A DNA stretch of 64,000 nucleotides from contig CAYQVH010000007.1 of the NCBI GenBank assembly GCA_964420975.1, forward strand, positions 1 through 64,000. Direction: 5' to 3'. Origin of the DNA: Accumulibacter sp964420975 (lineage in GTDB: Bacteria; Pseudomonadota; Gammaproteobacteria; Burkholderiales; Rhodocyclaceae). The notes under the pieces were generated by a model. The model was not told the DNA's origin, ran no database searches, and saw nothing but the letters and a program-made list of their open reading frames with translations. Within the stretch, counting starts at the first letter, position 1; every line of letters starts with the position of its first letter. Position numbers and translations under genes: made by a program. This document shows positions 43,667 through 51,668 of this stretch, piece by piece.

Positions 43667-45553
43667 TCAAAGGTTGATCTGGTGCCGAAGGTCGGCGAGT
43701 CGGGTTTGCACGTCGTCTGGCGAAAGCTGGCGGAAGCGTTGCGGCAGCAAGGAGCGGCGTGACGTCTCGGCAACGGCGAGCAGCTCCATGTAAGCGATCA
43801 TCGTCGTCTCCTGGGGCGGCATGAAGTCGTCGATTGCCCGCGCGAGAACGTCGCTGCTCAGGGGAACGCCGTCGCGCTGGGCGAATTCGGCGGCGAGCAG
43901 GGTGACGGCTTCGAGGTCGGCGTTCGAATAGCCGGTCAGCGTTTCACAGGCGGCACAGAGCGCGGCGTCCGAAAGCTCGCAGGCGATCTGATAGCGTTTG
44001 CAGAGGGCCGTAATGATCGCTGCCCGTTCGGCGGCGGTCTCGGCATAGAAGAACGGAATCTTGCGGTCGAGGCGCCCTGGCCGTTTGATGTCGGTGTCGA
44101 GCTTGTCGGGGCGGTTGGTCATCAGGATGAAGACGACCTGGCCCCGGTTTTCAGGGTCGGACATGAACTCCTTGAGGCGGGCGATGACGCGGGAACCGGT
44201 GCCGCCGTCGCCGTCACCGTTGCCACTGCTGCCGAAACTTCGGTCGCCCTCGTCGATCACCAGCGCGATCGGTCCCATCGCCTTGACCGTCGCCAGGACG
44301 CGTTCGAGGTTGGCCTCGGTCGAACCCACCCACTTCGAACGGAAGTTCTTCAGCGCCACGCCCGAGAGTCCCGCCTCCTTGAGGAAGGCCTTGATGACGA
44401 AGGTCTTGCCCGCGCCCATCGGTCCCACCGCGAGCAATCCCATCGGTGCGCGCGCACGGTCGCCGCCACGGATCAGGCGGGCAATGTCGAGCAGTTCCCC
44501 CTTGATGTGCTCGTTGCCGCCGACGCTGTCGAGTCCGAGCCGCGGTTCGATGAATTCGATCAGTCCGGCGCATTCCTTTTCGATCAGCTCGCGCTTGCGC
44601 CGGCGGACGACCGCCATCATTTCGTCGATCGGATCGTCGGCCTCGGGCAGCTCGCGCGTCGGATCGACGAGTTGCTGGATCTCGCCCGGCGTCATGCCGG
44701 CGGTGATCGCCGCCAGGCGCTGTGCGCGTTCGCTCGCATTCGGGCTGCCGGCGAGCAGACCGACGATGAGGTTGCGCCGCTGCACTTCGCTAAGCCCTTG
44801 AGGCGCTTCGCTGGCGACCAGGTTGGCGAGCTGGATCAGGCGCAGGCCGGCGGTCTGGTCGGCGAGCAGATCGGCGTCCGACTCCGGCAGCGCCGGCGCG
44901 TAGTGTCGAATCGCCGCCCGCCGCGCGTCGCGATCGGGCATCGGCAGCTCGATGGCGACGATCCGCGGATGCGTCAGCAAGGCCGGGCTGATTTCCGCCA
45001 GCGATTCGGCGACCAGAATGACGACGTTGTCGCGGTCGGCGAAATCCTCGTCCAGCGACCAGCGGTGCAGGGCGGTAAACGCGCCGCGCTCGTCGAGCGA
45101 CAGGAAGTGCGGTTCGGCCGCCGGGAAAATCGTTCCGGCGTAAGGAATCAGCAGCGCGCTCGAGCGCTGCTCGCGCATCTGCCGTTCGAGTGACTCGAAG
45201 ATACCGGCCAGCCCCTTGCCTTCGAGGTGACGATAGAGTTCGGCCTTTTCTTCGACGCTGCTGCCCTGAACGATGCGTACGCCGCGGTCGATGCTGAGTT
45301 CGAAAATGCGCTGCTTGTTGTCCTTGAGCAGAACGTCGCTGAGGAAAGGCTGCAGCGTGTAGTAGCGATCACCGACCCGGTAGCGGTCGAAGACGTTGCG
45401 GTAGACGACGAAAACTGCCGCCTCGCCAGCCAGATACTTCTGGCGCAGCGTATCCGCCCACGCCGGCAACGGCTGGCGCGAGGAGGCGGAGGCAGAGGCA
45501 GAGGCAGAGGCGGAGGCGGAGGCGGACTCCGGTCGACGGCTGCTGGCGGTCAC
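43667..45553 (-). CDS. AAA+ ATPase of the PspA-linked operon
   Basis: 628 residues. The N-terminal half (to about 330) is a degenerate or non-catalytic region (FFS-like barrel not recognised). The C-terminal half is a AAA+ module with Walker A GPMGAGKT near residue 378, Walker B ALVIDEGD, sensor I TNRPDKLD and RPGRLDRKIPFF, plus a helical lid. Close in type to classic AAA proteins such as FtsH or Vps4. Residues 9-24 are a Ser-Ala repeat encoded by a hexanucleotide tract. In PspA contexts, AAA+ partners remodel PspA oligomers; that role is inference here. Confidence 0.85.
   Translation of the reverse strand: MTASSRRPESASASASASASASASSRQPLPAWADTLRQKYLAGEAAVFVVYRNVFDRYRVGDRYYTLQPFLSDVLLKDNKQRIFELSIDRGVRIVQGSSVEEKAELYRHLEGKGLAGIFESLERQMREQRSSALLIPYAGTIFPAAEPHFLSLDERGAFTALHRWSLDEDFADRDNVVILVAESLAEISPALLTHPRIVAIELPMPDRDARRAAIRHYAPALPESDADLLADQTAGLRLIQLANLVASEAPQGLSEVQRRNLIVGLLAGSPNASERAQRLAAITAGMTPGEIQQLVDPTRELPEADDPIDEMMAVVRRRKRELIEKECAGLIEFIEPRLGLDSVGGNEHIKGELLDIARLIRGGDRARAPMGLLAVGPMGAGKTFVIKAFLKEAGLSGVALKNFRSKWVGSTEANLERVLATVKAMGPIALVIDEGDRSFGSSGNGDGDGGTGSRVIARLKEFMSDPENRGQVVFILMTNRPDKLDTDIKRPGRLDRKIPFFYAETAAERAAIITALCKRYQIACELSDAALCAACETLTGYSNADLEAVTLLAAEFAQRDGVPLSSDVLARAIDDFMPPQETTMIAYMELLAVAETSRRSLLPQRFRQLSPDDVQTRLADLRHQINL
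45482..45527. repeat. Hexanucleotide tandem repeat inside the AAA+ gene
   Basis: About seven units of GAGGCG/GAGGCA encode alternating Ser-Ala near the N terminus of the AAA+ protein. Unit changes would keep the reading frame and only alter linker length. Confidence 0.85.
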
Positions 45554-45563
45554 GTTCGGCCGC

Positions 45564-46274
45564 CTACATCGACTTGCCGGCAGTCTCCGCCTGCGCTGCC
45601 CGGGCGCGCTTCATTTCCTCGAGCTGCTGGCGTGCGGTGACGGCGCCGCTGCTCTGACGCAGCTTGGCGAGCTTGACGTCGAGGTCGGAGTCGCGCAACT
45701 CGGAGCCCATCTTGGCCTCGGCGACGGTGTTGCGGATGTGTTCGCGAACGTTGTCGAGCGCGCGCACTTCGGCGTCTACCGACAGTCCTTCGAGCTGATT
45801 CTGGATCTTCAGGCGTGCCTGTGCGCTCTGCATCTGCGCCAGCATGCGGTCCTTCTCGTCCTTCAGGCGCTGGATCTCGGCTTTCACCTGCAGCAGCGAA
45901 TCCTTCGCTTCCTGCGCGTCGGTGCGCGCCTGCTCCATGTCCTGCTCCAGCGTCCGGATGCTGGCGTCGAGCGCGTTTTTCTTTTGAATCAGAACGATCC
46001 CAAGGTCATCCTGGCCGGTCGCGAGGGCCGTGTTGAGGTCGGCGGAGACCGCGGCCAGCTCACCGCGTTCGCGTTCGAGGCGTGCCGCGACGTCTTCGCG
46101 GCGGCGCATGATCGCCGCCGTCGCGCTCTTCAGCTTGCCGTATTTCTCGATCATGGAGTCGATCGCGTTCTGATAGGCGATCTCGGGGTGTCGCTTTTCG
46201 ACGTCGGTGATCCAGAGTGAAACGAAGCCCGACCAGAGGTTGGAGAGACGTCCAAAAAAATTGATCTCAGCCAT
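45564..46274 (-). CDS. pspA: PspA/IM30-family membrane-stress protein
   Basis: This 236-residue protein is almost entirely coiled coil from about residue 35 to 190 (DNAREHIRN-like heptads). An N-terminal amphipathic helix INFFGRLSNLWSGFVSLWI is suited to membrane contact. PspA/Vipp1 proteins polymerise on the inner membrane when it is damaged and, in some bacteria, inhibit a partner activator. There is no PspF or PspBC nearby. Instead the gene is embedded among AAA+, ABC and OmpA-SBP genes, so it probably serves this operon. Confidence 0.85.
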   Translation of the reverse strand: MAEINFFGRLSNLWSGFVSLWITDVEKRHPEIAYQNAIDSMIEKYGKLKSATAAIMRRREDVAARLERERGELAAVSADLNTALATGQDDLGIVLIQKKNALDASIRTLEQDMEQARTDAQEAKDSLLQVKAEIQRLKDEKDRMLAQMQSAQARLKIQNQLEGLSVDAEVRALDNVREHIRNTVAEAKMGSELRDSDLDVKLAKLRQSSGAVTARQQLEEMKRARAAQAETAGKSM

Positions 46275-46363
46275 CGCCTTCTTCCTTTCAGGACCGGGTT
46301 GCCGGTCAGAGGTCCATCACTGAATGACGCCTATCGCCATCCGCCACTGCACTACGTTCTTCC

Positions 46364-47242
46364 TTATCGGCCGCCGGCGTTGGCGACGCGCGCCGGTCGC
46401 CGGACTCCGGCGCTGCTGCCGGTCGCAATCGTGACGCCGGGAAGGACTTCAGCGATGCCGCTCGCCAGGTCGGCCTCGATGTCCTCCTGCAGGCGCAACT
46501 TGCCAACCGCTTCCTCAAGCCGGACGCCAGGGTCTTCGGAGGCCGGCAAGGTGACGATCGTCTGGTAAATCTCGTCGAGCTGGTCGGGCATCGACAGCAT
46601 CGCCGCTTCCAGCGCCCGGCGCCGGCTCAGCATCCGGTTGTGGCGCTCGATCAGCGCGGCGTAGTCACTGCGCGCGCGTTGCAGCTGCCGGAGGTCGCTG
46701 CCCGGACGTGGCGCCGCCAGTTCCTTGTCGATCGCGGCCAGCTTGCCGTCGATCTCGCGCAGATTGATCGCTTCGACGCGGTCGTCGATCACCAGCGCCG
46801 ACAACCAGAGCGCGAGGTACTCGACGGTGACGTCGTCGAGTTGTTCGACGTCGCGGTAGGCGAGGCGTGAAGACCCGGTCGCGGCGCGCTGGTAGAGCGA
46901 ACGGACGCGTTCCAGCATGCGCTGATACGTGCGCAGCCGGGCAGTAAACCCGTCGCGTTTCGCCGCCCGCTTTTGCAACTCGGCGATCAACTGCTCGCGC
47001 GACGATTGCCTCGCCTGCTCGCGCCAGCGCCGATCGACCTTTTCACGAAACGTCGGCAGCGACGGAATATGCAGCGCCGCCAGCACTTCGCCGGCGGCAA
47101 AGGCGATCAGCGGAATGGCGCCGACGCCGAAACCGAAGGGGATCGAGAGCACGGCGCCGGCTGCCAGCGAACCGAGCAGCGCGTAGAGGTTGGTCTGACT
47201 GGTCAGCACCTCCTTGACGTACGACGGTTTGCCTTCCGCCAT
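46364..47242 (-). CDS. Membrane-anchored coiled-coil protein of unknown function
   Basis: This 292-residue protein starts MAEGKPSYVKEV. One or two hydrophobic segments lie at residues 17-50 (YALLGSLAAGAVLSIPFGFG, then GAIPLIAFAAGEVLAAL). A long helical cytoplasmic part follows, with heptad-like stretches. I do not recognise a family. It lies between the PspA gene (89-base gap) and the ABC ATPase gene (2-base gap), so it is likely a structural partner of both. Confidence 0.7.
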   Translation of the reverse strand: MAEGKPSYVKEVLTSQTNLYALLGSLAAGAVLSIPFGFGVGAIPLIAFAAGEVLAALHIPSLPTFREKVDRRWREQARQSSREQLIAELQKRAAKRDGFTARLRTYQRMLERVRSLYQRAATGSSRLAYRDVEQLDDVTVEYLALWLSALVIDDRVEAINLREIDGKLAAIDKELAAPRPGSDLRQLQRARSDYAALIERHNRMLSRRRALEAAMLSMPDQLDEIYQTIVTLPASEDPGVRLEEAVGKLRLQEDIEADLASGIAEVLPGVTIATGSSAGVRRPARVANAGGR

Positions 47243-47244
47243 GG

Positions 47245-48117
47245 CTAGATCGTGACCCGCACCTGGCCCTTGCCCGGACTGGCGTGGAGCTGGTTGAGGA
47301 TACGTTCCTCGAGCGCCAGCGCCGTGCGCGAACGCTGCCACTCGGCCGAGCGCGGACGCGGCTCGCTGATCTCGAAATCGTCGGCGACGCGCGCCGGCTG
47401 GCTGGAGAGGACGATGACGCGGTCGCCGAGCACCAGCGCTTCGGTGACGTCGTGCGTGACAAAGACCACCAGACACGGCCACGCGCGGTAGAGGTCGATC
47501 AGCAGACGCTGCATTTCGTCGCGCGTCTGCGCGTCAAGCGCGCCGAAGGGTTCGTCCATGAGCAGGATGCGGGGCCGCAGGACGAGCGCGCGGGCCAGTG
47601 CGACGCGTTGATTCTGGCCGCCGGAAAGCTGCGCCGGGCGCAGTCCCGCCTTGTCGGAAAGGCCGACCGCCTGCAGCATGTCGCCGACGCGCTGCCGCCA
47701 TTCGCTCTCCGCAACGCGCGTCTTCCACAGCTTGAGCCGGAACGGAAAGGCGACGTTGTCGAAAACCGAGAGGTCGGGACGGTTGGCGTAGCGCTGAAAA
47801 ACCATGACCGAATCGTCGTGCGCGCCGTTGCATTCGACGCCGTCGATGAGCACGCTGCCGGAAGTCGGCGTCGTTACCCCGTGCGGCCGGACGCCGCCGA
47901 GCAGGTGCAGCAGCGTACTCTTGCCACAGCCCGACGGGCCGAGCAGCAGGTTGATGCCGGGTTTGTCGAAAGCGAGCGAGACGCGGTCGATGACGCGCGT
48001 GACGCCGCCGGCGGCAGGGTACTCCTGAACGATGTCGCGGACGACGACCGAGAGCTGCGGCTTGCTGCTCGCGGTGGTCGCGGCCGCCGCCGGCGCGCTC
48101 ACAGCTGGGTTTCCCAC
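47245..48117 (-). CDS. ABC transporter ATPase of the nitrate/taurine type
   Basis: 290 residues with Walker A GPSGCGKST, signature LSGGQNQRVALARAL, Walker B ILLMDEP and the H-loop VFVTHDVTEAL. It most resembles SsuB/TauB/NrtD subunits that pair with NMT1-type binding proteins. A disordered Ala/Ser-rich N-terminal stretch precedes the domain. It overlaps the permease gene by 19 bases. Confidence 0.92.
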   Translation of the reverse strand: MGNPAVSAPAAAATTASSKPQLSVVVRDIVQEYPAAGGVTRVIDRVSLAFDKPGINLLLGPSGCGKSTLLHLLGGVRPHGVTTPTSGSVLIDGVECNGAHDDSVMVFQRYANRPDLSVFDNVAFPFRLKLWKTRVAESEWRQRVGDMLQAVGLSDKAGLRPAQLSGGQNQRVALARALVLRPRILLMDEPFGALDAQTRDEMQRLLIDLYRAWPCLVVFVTHDVTEALVLGDRVIVLSSQPARVADDFEISEPRPRSAEWQRSRTALALEERILNQLHASPGKGQVRVTI

Positions 48118-48896
48118 GGATAGCGTCGGCGCTTGAGCCAGAGCATGCCTTGGTAGGTCGCCAGCGCCAGCGCGATGATGACGAAGATGCCGGCAAACAC
48201 CTGGTCCCAGGCACTGAAGCGGCGGGCGTTCTGAATTAGCTGGCCGAGCCCCTCGCGCGCATTGACGTACTCAGCGACCGTGATGTACGTCCACATCACC
48301 GAAAAGGCGACGATCACGGCGTCGGCGATGCGCGGCATGGCGATCGGCACGACCGCGTGGCGGATGCACTCCCACGGTGTCGCGCCGAGGTCGCGGGCGC
48401 TGACCCAGTAGCTTTGTGGTACCGCCTGAACTGCGTCACGGACCATCGGGATCAGGTAGACGACGGCGCCGAGGAAGAGGAAGGCGATCTTCATCGCTTC
48501 ACCGATCCCCATCCACATCACCAGAATCGGCAACAGCGCGACGACCGGCGCCGAGCGGAAGGGGTCGATCAGCGGCGAGAGCGCCGCGTTCAGCCGTGGC
48601 GCGGCGCCCATCAGGATGCCGATCGGAATGCCGATCGCCGTCACCAGCGCGCCGGCGACGAGCAGGCGTCCGACCGACCACAGGGTCGCCGTCAGCAGCA
48701 GACTTTCGCCGTCGTTCCAGGCGAGATAGGCAAACGCCGACAACACCTGCCACGGCGCCGGCAGCTTGGTCGGACTCACCAGGCCCGAAACCGCGACCGC
48801 GCTCCACAGAGCCAGCAGCATCAGCACCGCCCCTGCGCCAAGCAGCCGCCGACGCCTGGCGTCGAGCGGCGCGTAGGGATTCCAGAACTCGCTCAC
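48099..48896 (-). CDS. ABC transporter permease of the nitrate/taurine type
   Basis: This 265-residue inner-membrane permease has about six membrane segments and the EAA-type loop SYWVSARDLGATPWECIRHA, typical of SsuC/TauC permeases. It would form the channel for the ligand caught by the OmpA-fused binding protein. The ligand is unknown; such modules can also work as sensors of envelope state rather than importers. Confidence 0.92.
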   Translation of the reverse strand: MSEFWNPYAPLDARRRRLLGAGAVLMLLALWSAVAVSGLVSPTKLPAPWQVLSAFAYLAWNDGESLLLTATLWSVGRLLVAGALVTAIGIPIGILMGAAPRLNAALSPLIDPFRSAPVVALLPILVMWMGIGEAMKIAFLFLGAVVYLIPMVRDAVQAVPQSYWVSARDLGATPWECIRHAVVPIAMPRIADAVIVAFSVMWTYITVAEYVNAREGLGQLIQNARRFSAWDQVFAGIFVIIALALATYQGMLWLKRRRYPWETQL

Positions 48897-48946
48897 CGGG
48901 GGGCTTGGGCTTGTTGGGCTTGGGTTTGGATTGGGCGTCCGACCGG

Positions 48947-50635
48947 TCAGCGACCGCCGTACACCGCGATTCGCGTCGTCCGGTTCATCGCCCGGCAGTC
49001 ATCGAGCGACAAGCCTTCGATCGCGGCGTTGACTTCATTGCAAAGCGGGCGATCGGGGCCGTAGCCGACGATCTTGAAGCGCTCGCGCGGAAACTCCCAT
49101 TGTTTGACCAGGTAGTCGACCACCGCGCGGGCGCGCGCTGCCGAGAGCCGTTGGTTGGTGTCGCGCGATCCGGTCGAGTCGGTATTGCCGCTGACTTCGA
49201 AGTAGGCTTTGCCATTGTTCTCGATGAACGGCACCATTTCCCCGTCCACCGTCTTCTCGCCGCGCTTGGTGAGTTCGGCGCTTCCCGAGGCGAAACCGAC
49301 GGTCACCGGTTTGGTGACGATCGCCTCCTGGGTCGTCGCCTTCTCGAGCGACGCTTGCGTAAACGTCGTCTGCGGCTGCGCAGCCGCGGCGGCTGCCGGC
49401 TTGTCACGGGCGAGGAGGGCCTTCACGAAGCGGTAGTCGAAACTGTCCTGCGGCGAAATCACCGGCGACTTCGGATTGGCCAGCGCTCCCGCCTTGCGGT
49501 AGATTTCGTCGAAGCGGCGATAGACGCGCTCGTAATGGTTGGTGCTGCCGGCCAGGCCGAGGATGCGCGCATTCTCTTCGACGCCGGTCCATACGACGTT
49601 GTCGAACAGGCTCTTGACAAAGGGCTTGCCCTCCTTGTCGGCGAGCAGTTTGAAGAACTCTTCGGTCTTGACCAGCGCTTCGACCGCACGATCCGGGTTG
49701 GCACGCGCCGCCGCTACGCCCTCCATCCAGCCATCGACGAATTTCTGCACGACGGCCTGCCCCTCGGGCTTGGCGAGCAGACGGCTGTCACAGACGATGA
49801 CGTCGAAGATCAGGTTGGTCGCCGTCTTTGTCGAATAGACGACCTGCGCCCCCTTGACGTTGCGCAGCGCCAGCGCGAGGTCGGGATCCCAGAGCGCAGC
49901 GGCGTCGACGTGTCCCGCCTCGAGCGCCGCGCGTACCCCGGCGGTCCCTTCTTCGGCGTTGATGAAGACCATCTTGACGCTGTCCTTCTTGCGCGCGGTA
50001 AGCGACGAATTGTCGATGGCGTCGATCAACATCCCGTGCGAGGGAGTGAACTGCAGCAGCGCGACCGAGCGGCCGGCTAGATCCTCGATCGACTTCACCG
50101 CCGGATCGCGGGCGATCACGGCGTCGCCGCCCTGCGTATTGTCGACCACCATCACCGCGCGGCCGTCGAGGCCGGCGTTACGCAGATTGGGCTGCTCCTG
50201 TGCCCAGAAGTCGGAGGTCCGCCAGACACACTGCGCGGCGCCCGATTCGAAGACCGTCGCCAGCGTCGGGATGTCGTCCTGAATGACGAAGCGCACGCTG
50301 ACGCCTTTCTGGTGGAAGATCGACCCGGCTTGCGTCTCCAGCGCGTTGCCATTGGCGACCAGCGCCGGGGCGTAGCCATGGAAGCTGACCAGGCTGACCT
50401 TGAGCGGGTTGGCCGCACTCCCTAACGGCGCGTTCTTGTCGTCAGCCGCCGCCTTGGCCGGCGCCGGACTGGCCTTGGCCGGCGCTTCGCTCGACGCCGG
50501 CGTCGGCTTGCTCACGCTTGCCGTCTGGCCGCCGCCGAAGCGCTCCTTGAGTCCGAAATTCCAGGCCAGCGAACCGGCGACGCCGATCACGATGACCGAA
50601 ATCAGTCCTTTGGCCAGGGGGGTCAGTTGGGCCAT
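48947..50635 (-). CDS. Periplasmic ABC substrate-binding protein fused to an OmpA domain
   Basis: 562 residues. An uncleaved-looking membrane anchor (GLISVIVIGVAGSLAWNFGL) and a Pro/Ala linker lead to an NMT1/TauA-type binding domain (about residues 75-400). A C-terminal OmpA peptidoglycan-binding domain follows (VTVGFASGSAELTKRGEKT, VSGNTDSTGSRDTNQRLSAA). The protein would be tethered to both the inner membrane and the cell wall. That suits a sensor of envelope state better than a free binding protein. It is the second gene of the operon. Confidence 0.9.
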   Translation of the reverse strand: MAQLTPLAKGLISVIVIGVAGSLAWNFGLKERFGGGQTASVSKPTPASSEAPAKASPAPAKAAADDKNAPLGSAANPLKVSLVSFHGYAPALVANGNALETQAGSIFHQKGVSVRFVIQDDIPTLATVFESGAAQCVWRTSDFWAQEQPNLRNAGLDGRAVMVVDNTQGGDAVIARDPAVKSIEDLAGRSVALLQFTPSHGMLIDAIDNSSLTARKKDSVKMVFINAEEGTAGVRAALEAGHVDAAALWDPDLALALRNVKGAQVVYSTKTATNLIFDVIVCDSRLLAKPEGQAVVQKFVDGWMEGVAAARANPDRAVEALVKTEEFFKLLADKEGKPFVKSLFDNVVWTGVEENARILGLAGSTNHYERVYRRFDEIYRKAGALANPKSPVISPQDSFDYRFVKALLARDKPAAAAAAQPQTTFTQASLEKATTQEAIVTKPVTVGFASGSAELTKRGEKTVDGEMVPFIENNGKAYFEVSGNTDSTGSRDTNQRLSAARARAVVDYLVKQWEFPRERFKIVGYGPDRPLCNEVNAAIEGLSLDDCRAMNRTTRIAVYGGR

Positions 50636-50647
50636 CGCGGGGTCTCC

Positions 50648-51376
50648 TTATCCGTGCGTCGCGGCGCCAGACGCTTTGAAAGTGTTGGGAATTTCACGCA
50701 GCCGTTCGATTTCGACGTCCATTCGCCGCTGCTCGCGCGCCGCCGACTCGCGGCTCGCGCGCAGCGCGGCTTCAACGCTCGTCGTTTCCTGCGCGGCGCG
50801 CGTCACCGAACGTTCCAGCGCCCGCTCCAGCTCGCCGATCTGCTGGCGGATCGCCGCGCTGGCGTTGTCGAGCGCCAGCTTGATCTCTTCGACGCTTGCC
50901 GCCGATTGCTGCTCGCGCTCCTGCAAGTGGCGGTCGATTTGCTGCTTGTACGCGTTGAGCGCCCCGATCTTCGCTTCGGCGTCGACCAGGCAGTCGCCGA
51001 TCTGCCAGTTGTCGTCGGCGGCGTCCATCGCCAGCACCGCCGCCTTGCGGGTTGCGGCATCCATGGCGCGCAGGCCGTCGAGCAGGCGCAGCAGCTTTTC
51101 CGCCGGGTACGGCGACGAGGGAACGCCGGCGGCGGAATAAAGCTCGGCGAGATCGACCGCTTCGCTCTCCGCGGCGAAAGGATCGGCATCGATCCCGCTG
51201 GCCAGCGCCGCCGGCGGCGTGACCCCGCTGTCGAGCGGCGGCGGTGAAGATCCTTCGGCAGCCGGCGGCGCCACGTCGACGGGAACGGGCTCGCTCGCGT
51301 GCTCGGCGGCGACGCGTTCCTCGGGAGAGAGCTCGACGAGCTTTGCGCGTGCCAGAAAATTCAGAATCCCTTTCAT
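50648..51376 (-). CDS. Coiled-coil protein heading the operon
   Basis: 242 residues, starting MKGILNFLARAKLVELSPEE after a strong GGGAGGT site. Residues 20-75 are low-complexity (Pro, Ala, Glu). Residues 120-235 form a long coiled coil with many Gln, Glu and Arg (REQQSAASVEEIKLALDNAS). No membrane segment or known domain. It is probably a cytoplasmic adaptor of the stress complex. It overlaps nothing and is preceded by a TATAAT box. Confidence 0.7.
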   Translation of the reverse strand: MKGILNFLARAKLVELSPEERVAAEHASEPVPVDVAPPAAEGSSPPPLDSGVTPPAALASGIDADPFAAESEAVDLAELYSAAGVPSSPYPAEKLLRLLDGLRAMDAATRKAAVLAMDAADDNWQIGDCLVDAEAKIGALNAYKQQIDRHLQEREQQSAASVEEIKLALDNASAAIRQQIGELERALERSVTRAAQETTSVEAALRASRESAAREQRRMDVEIERLREIPNTFKASGAATHG

Positions 51377-51668
51377 CCCACCTCCCGTGAGACGCCATTC
51401 GCGTCGCCGCTGCCCTGCAGGCAGAGTCGCAGGATTATACGAAGGAAACGTCGTGTGGCGAGAAAATTGCCTCGGCGCGATGAGGGTTGCCGAGTCGCCG
51501 GAGGGCGGCCGTGGCCGCAGGCTGTCCACGCCGCGCGGCGGCGTTTTCCGGGCGCGTGCTATGCTCGCCGTCATCGGGCAGAGGAGGGCGTGCACGCCGA
51601 TCGGCGTGCGGCAGCGCCTGGCCGCCCGTGTTTTCAAGATTCGTCGACTCCCGCGCCGCCGACCTGCG
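51377..51668. promoter_or_regulatory. Divergent promoter region of the stress operon and the CHAT-NACHT gene
   Basis: On the minus strand a perfect TATAAT (51439-51434) lies about 58 bases upstream of the coiled-coil gene, with a weak -35 (TCGCCA, 16-base spacer). On the plus strand TGCTATGCT (51557-51565) looks like an extended -10 for the CHAT-NACHT gene, about 104 bases before its ATG. No operator is obvious. Confidence 0.5.
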
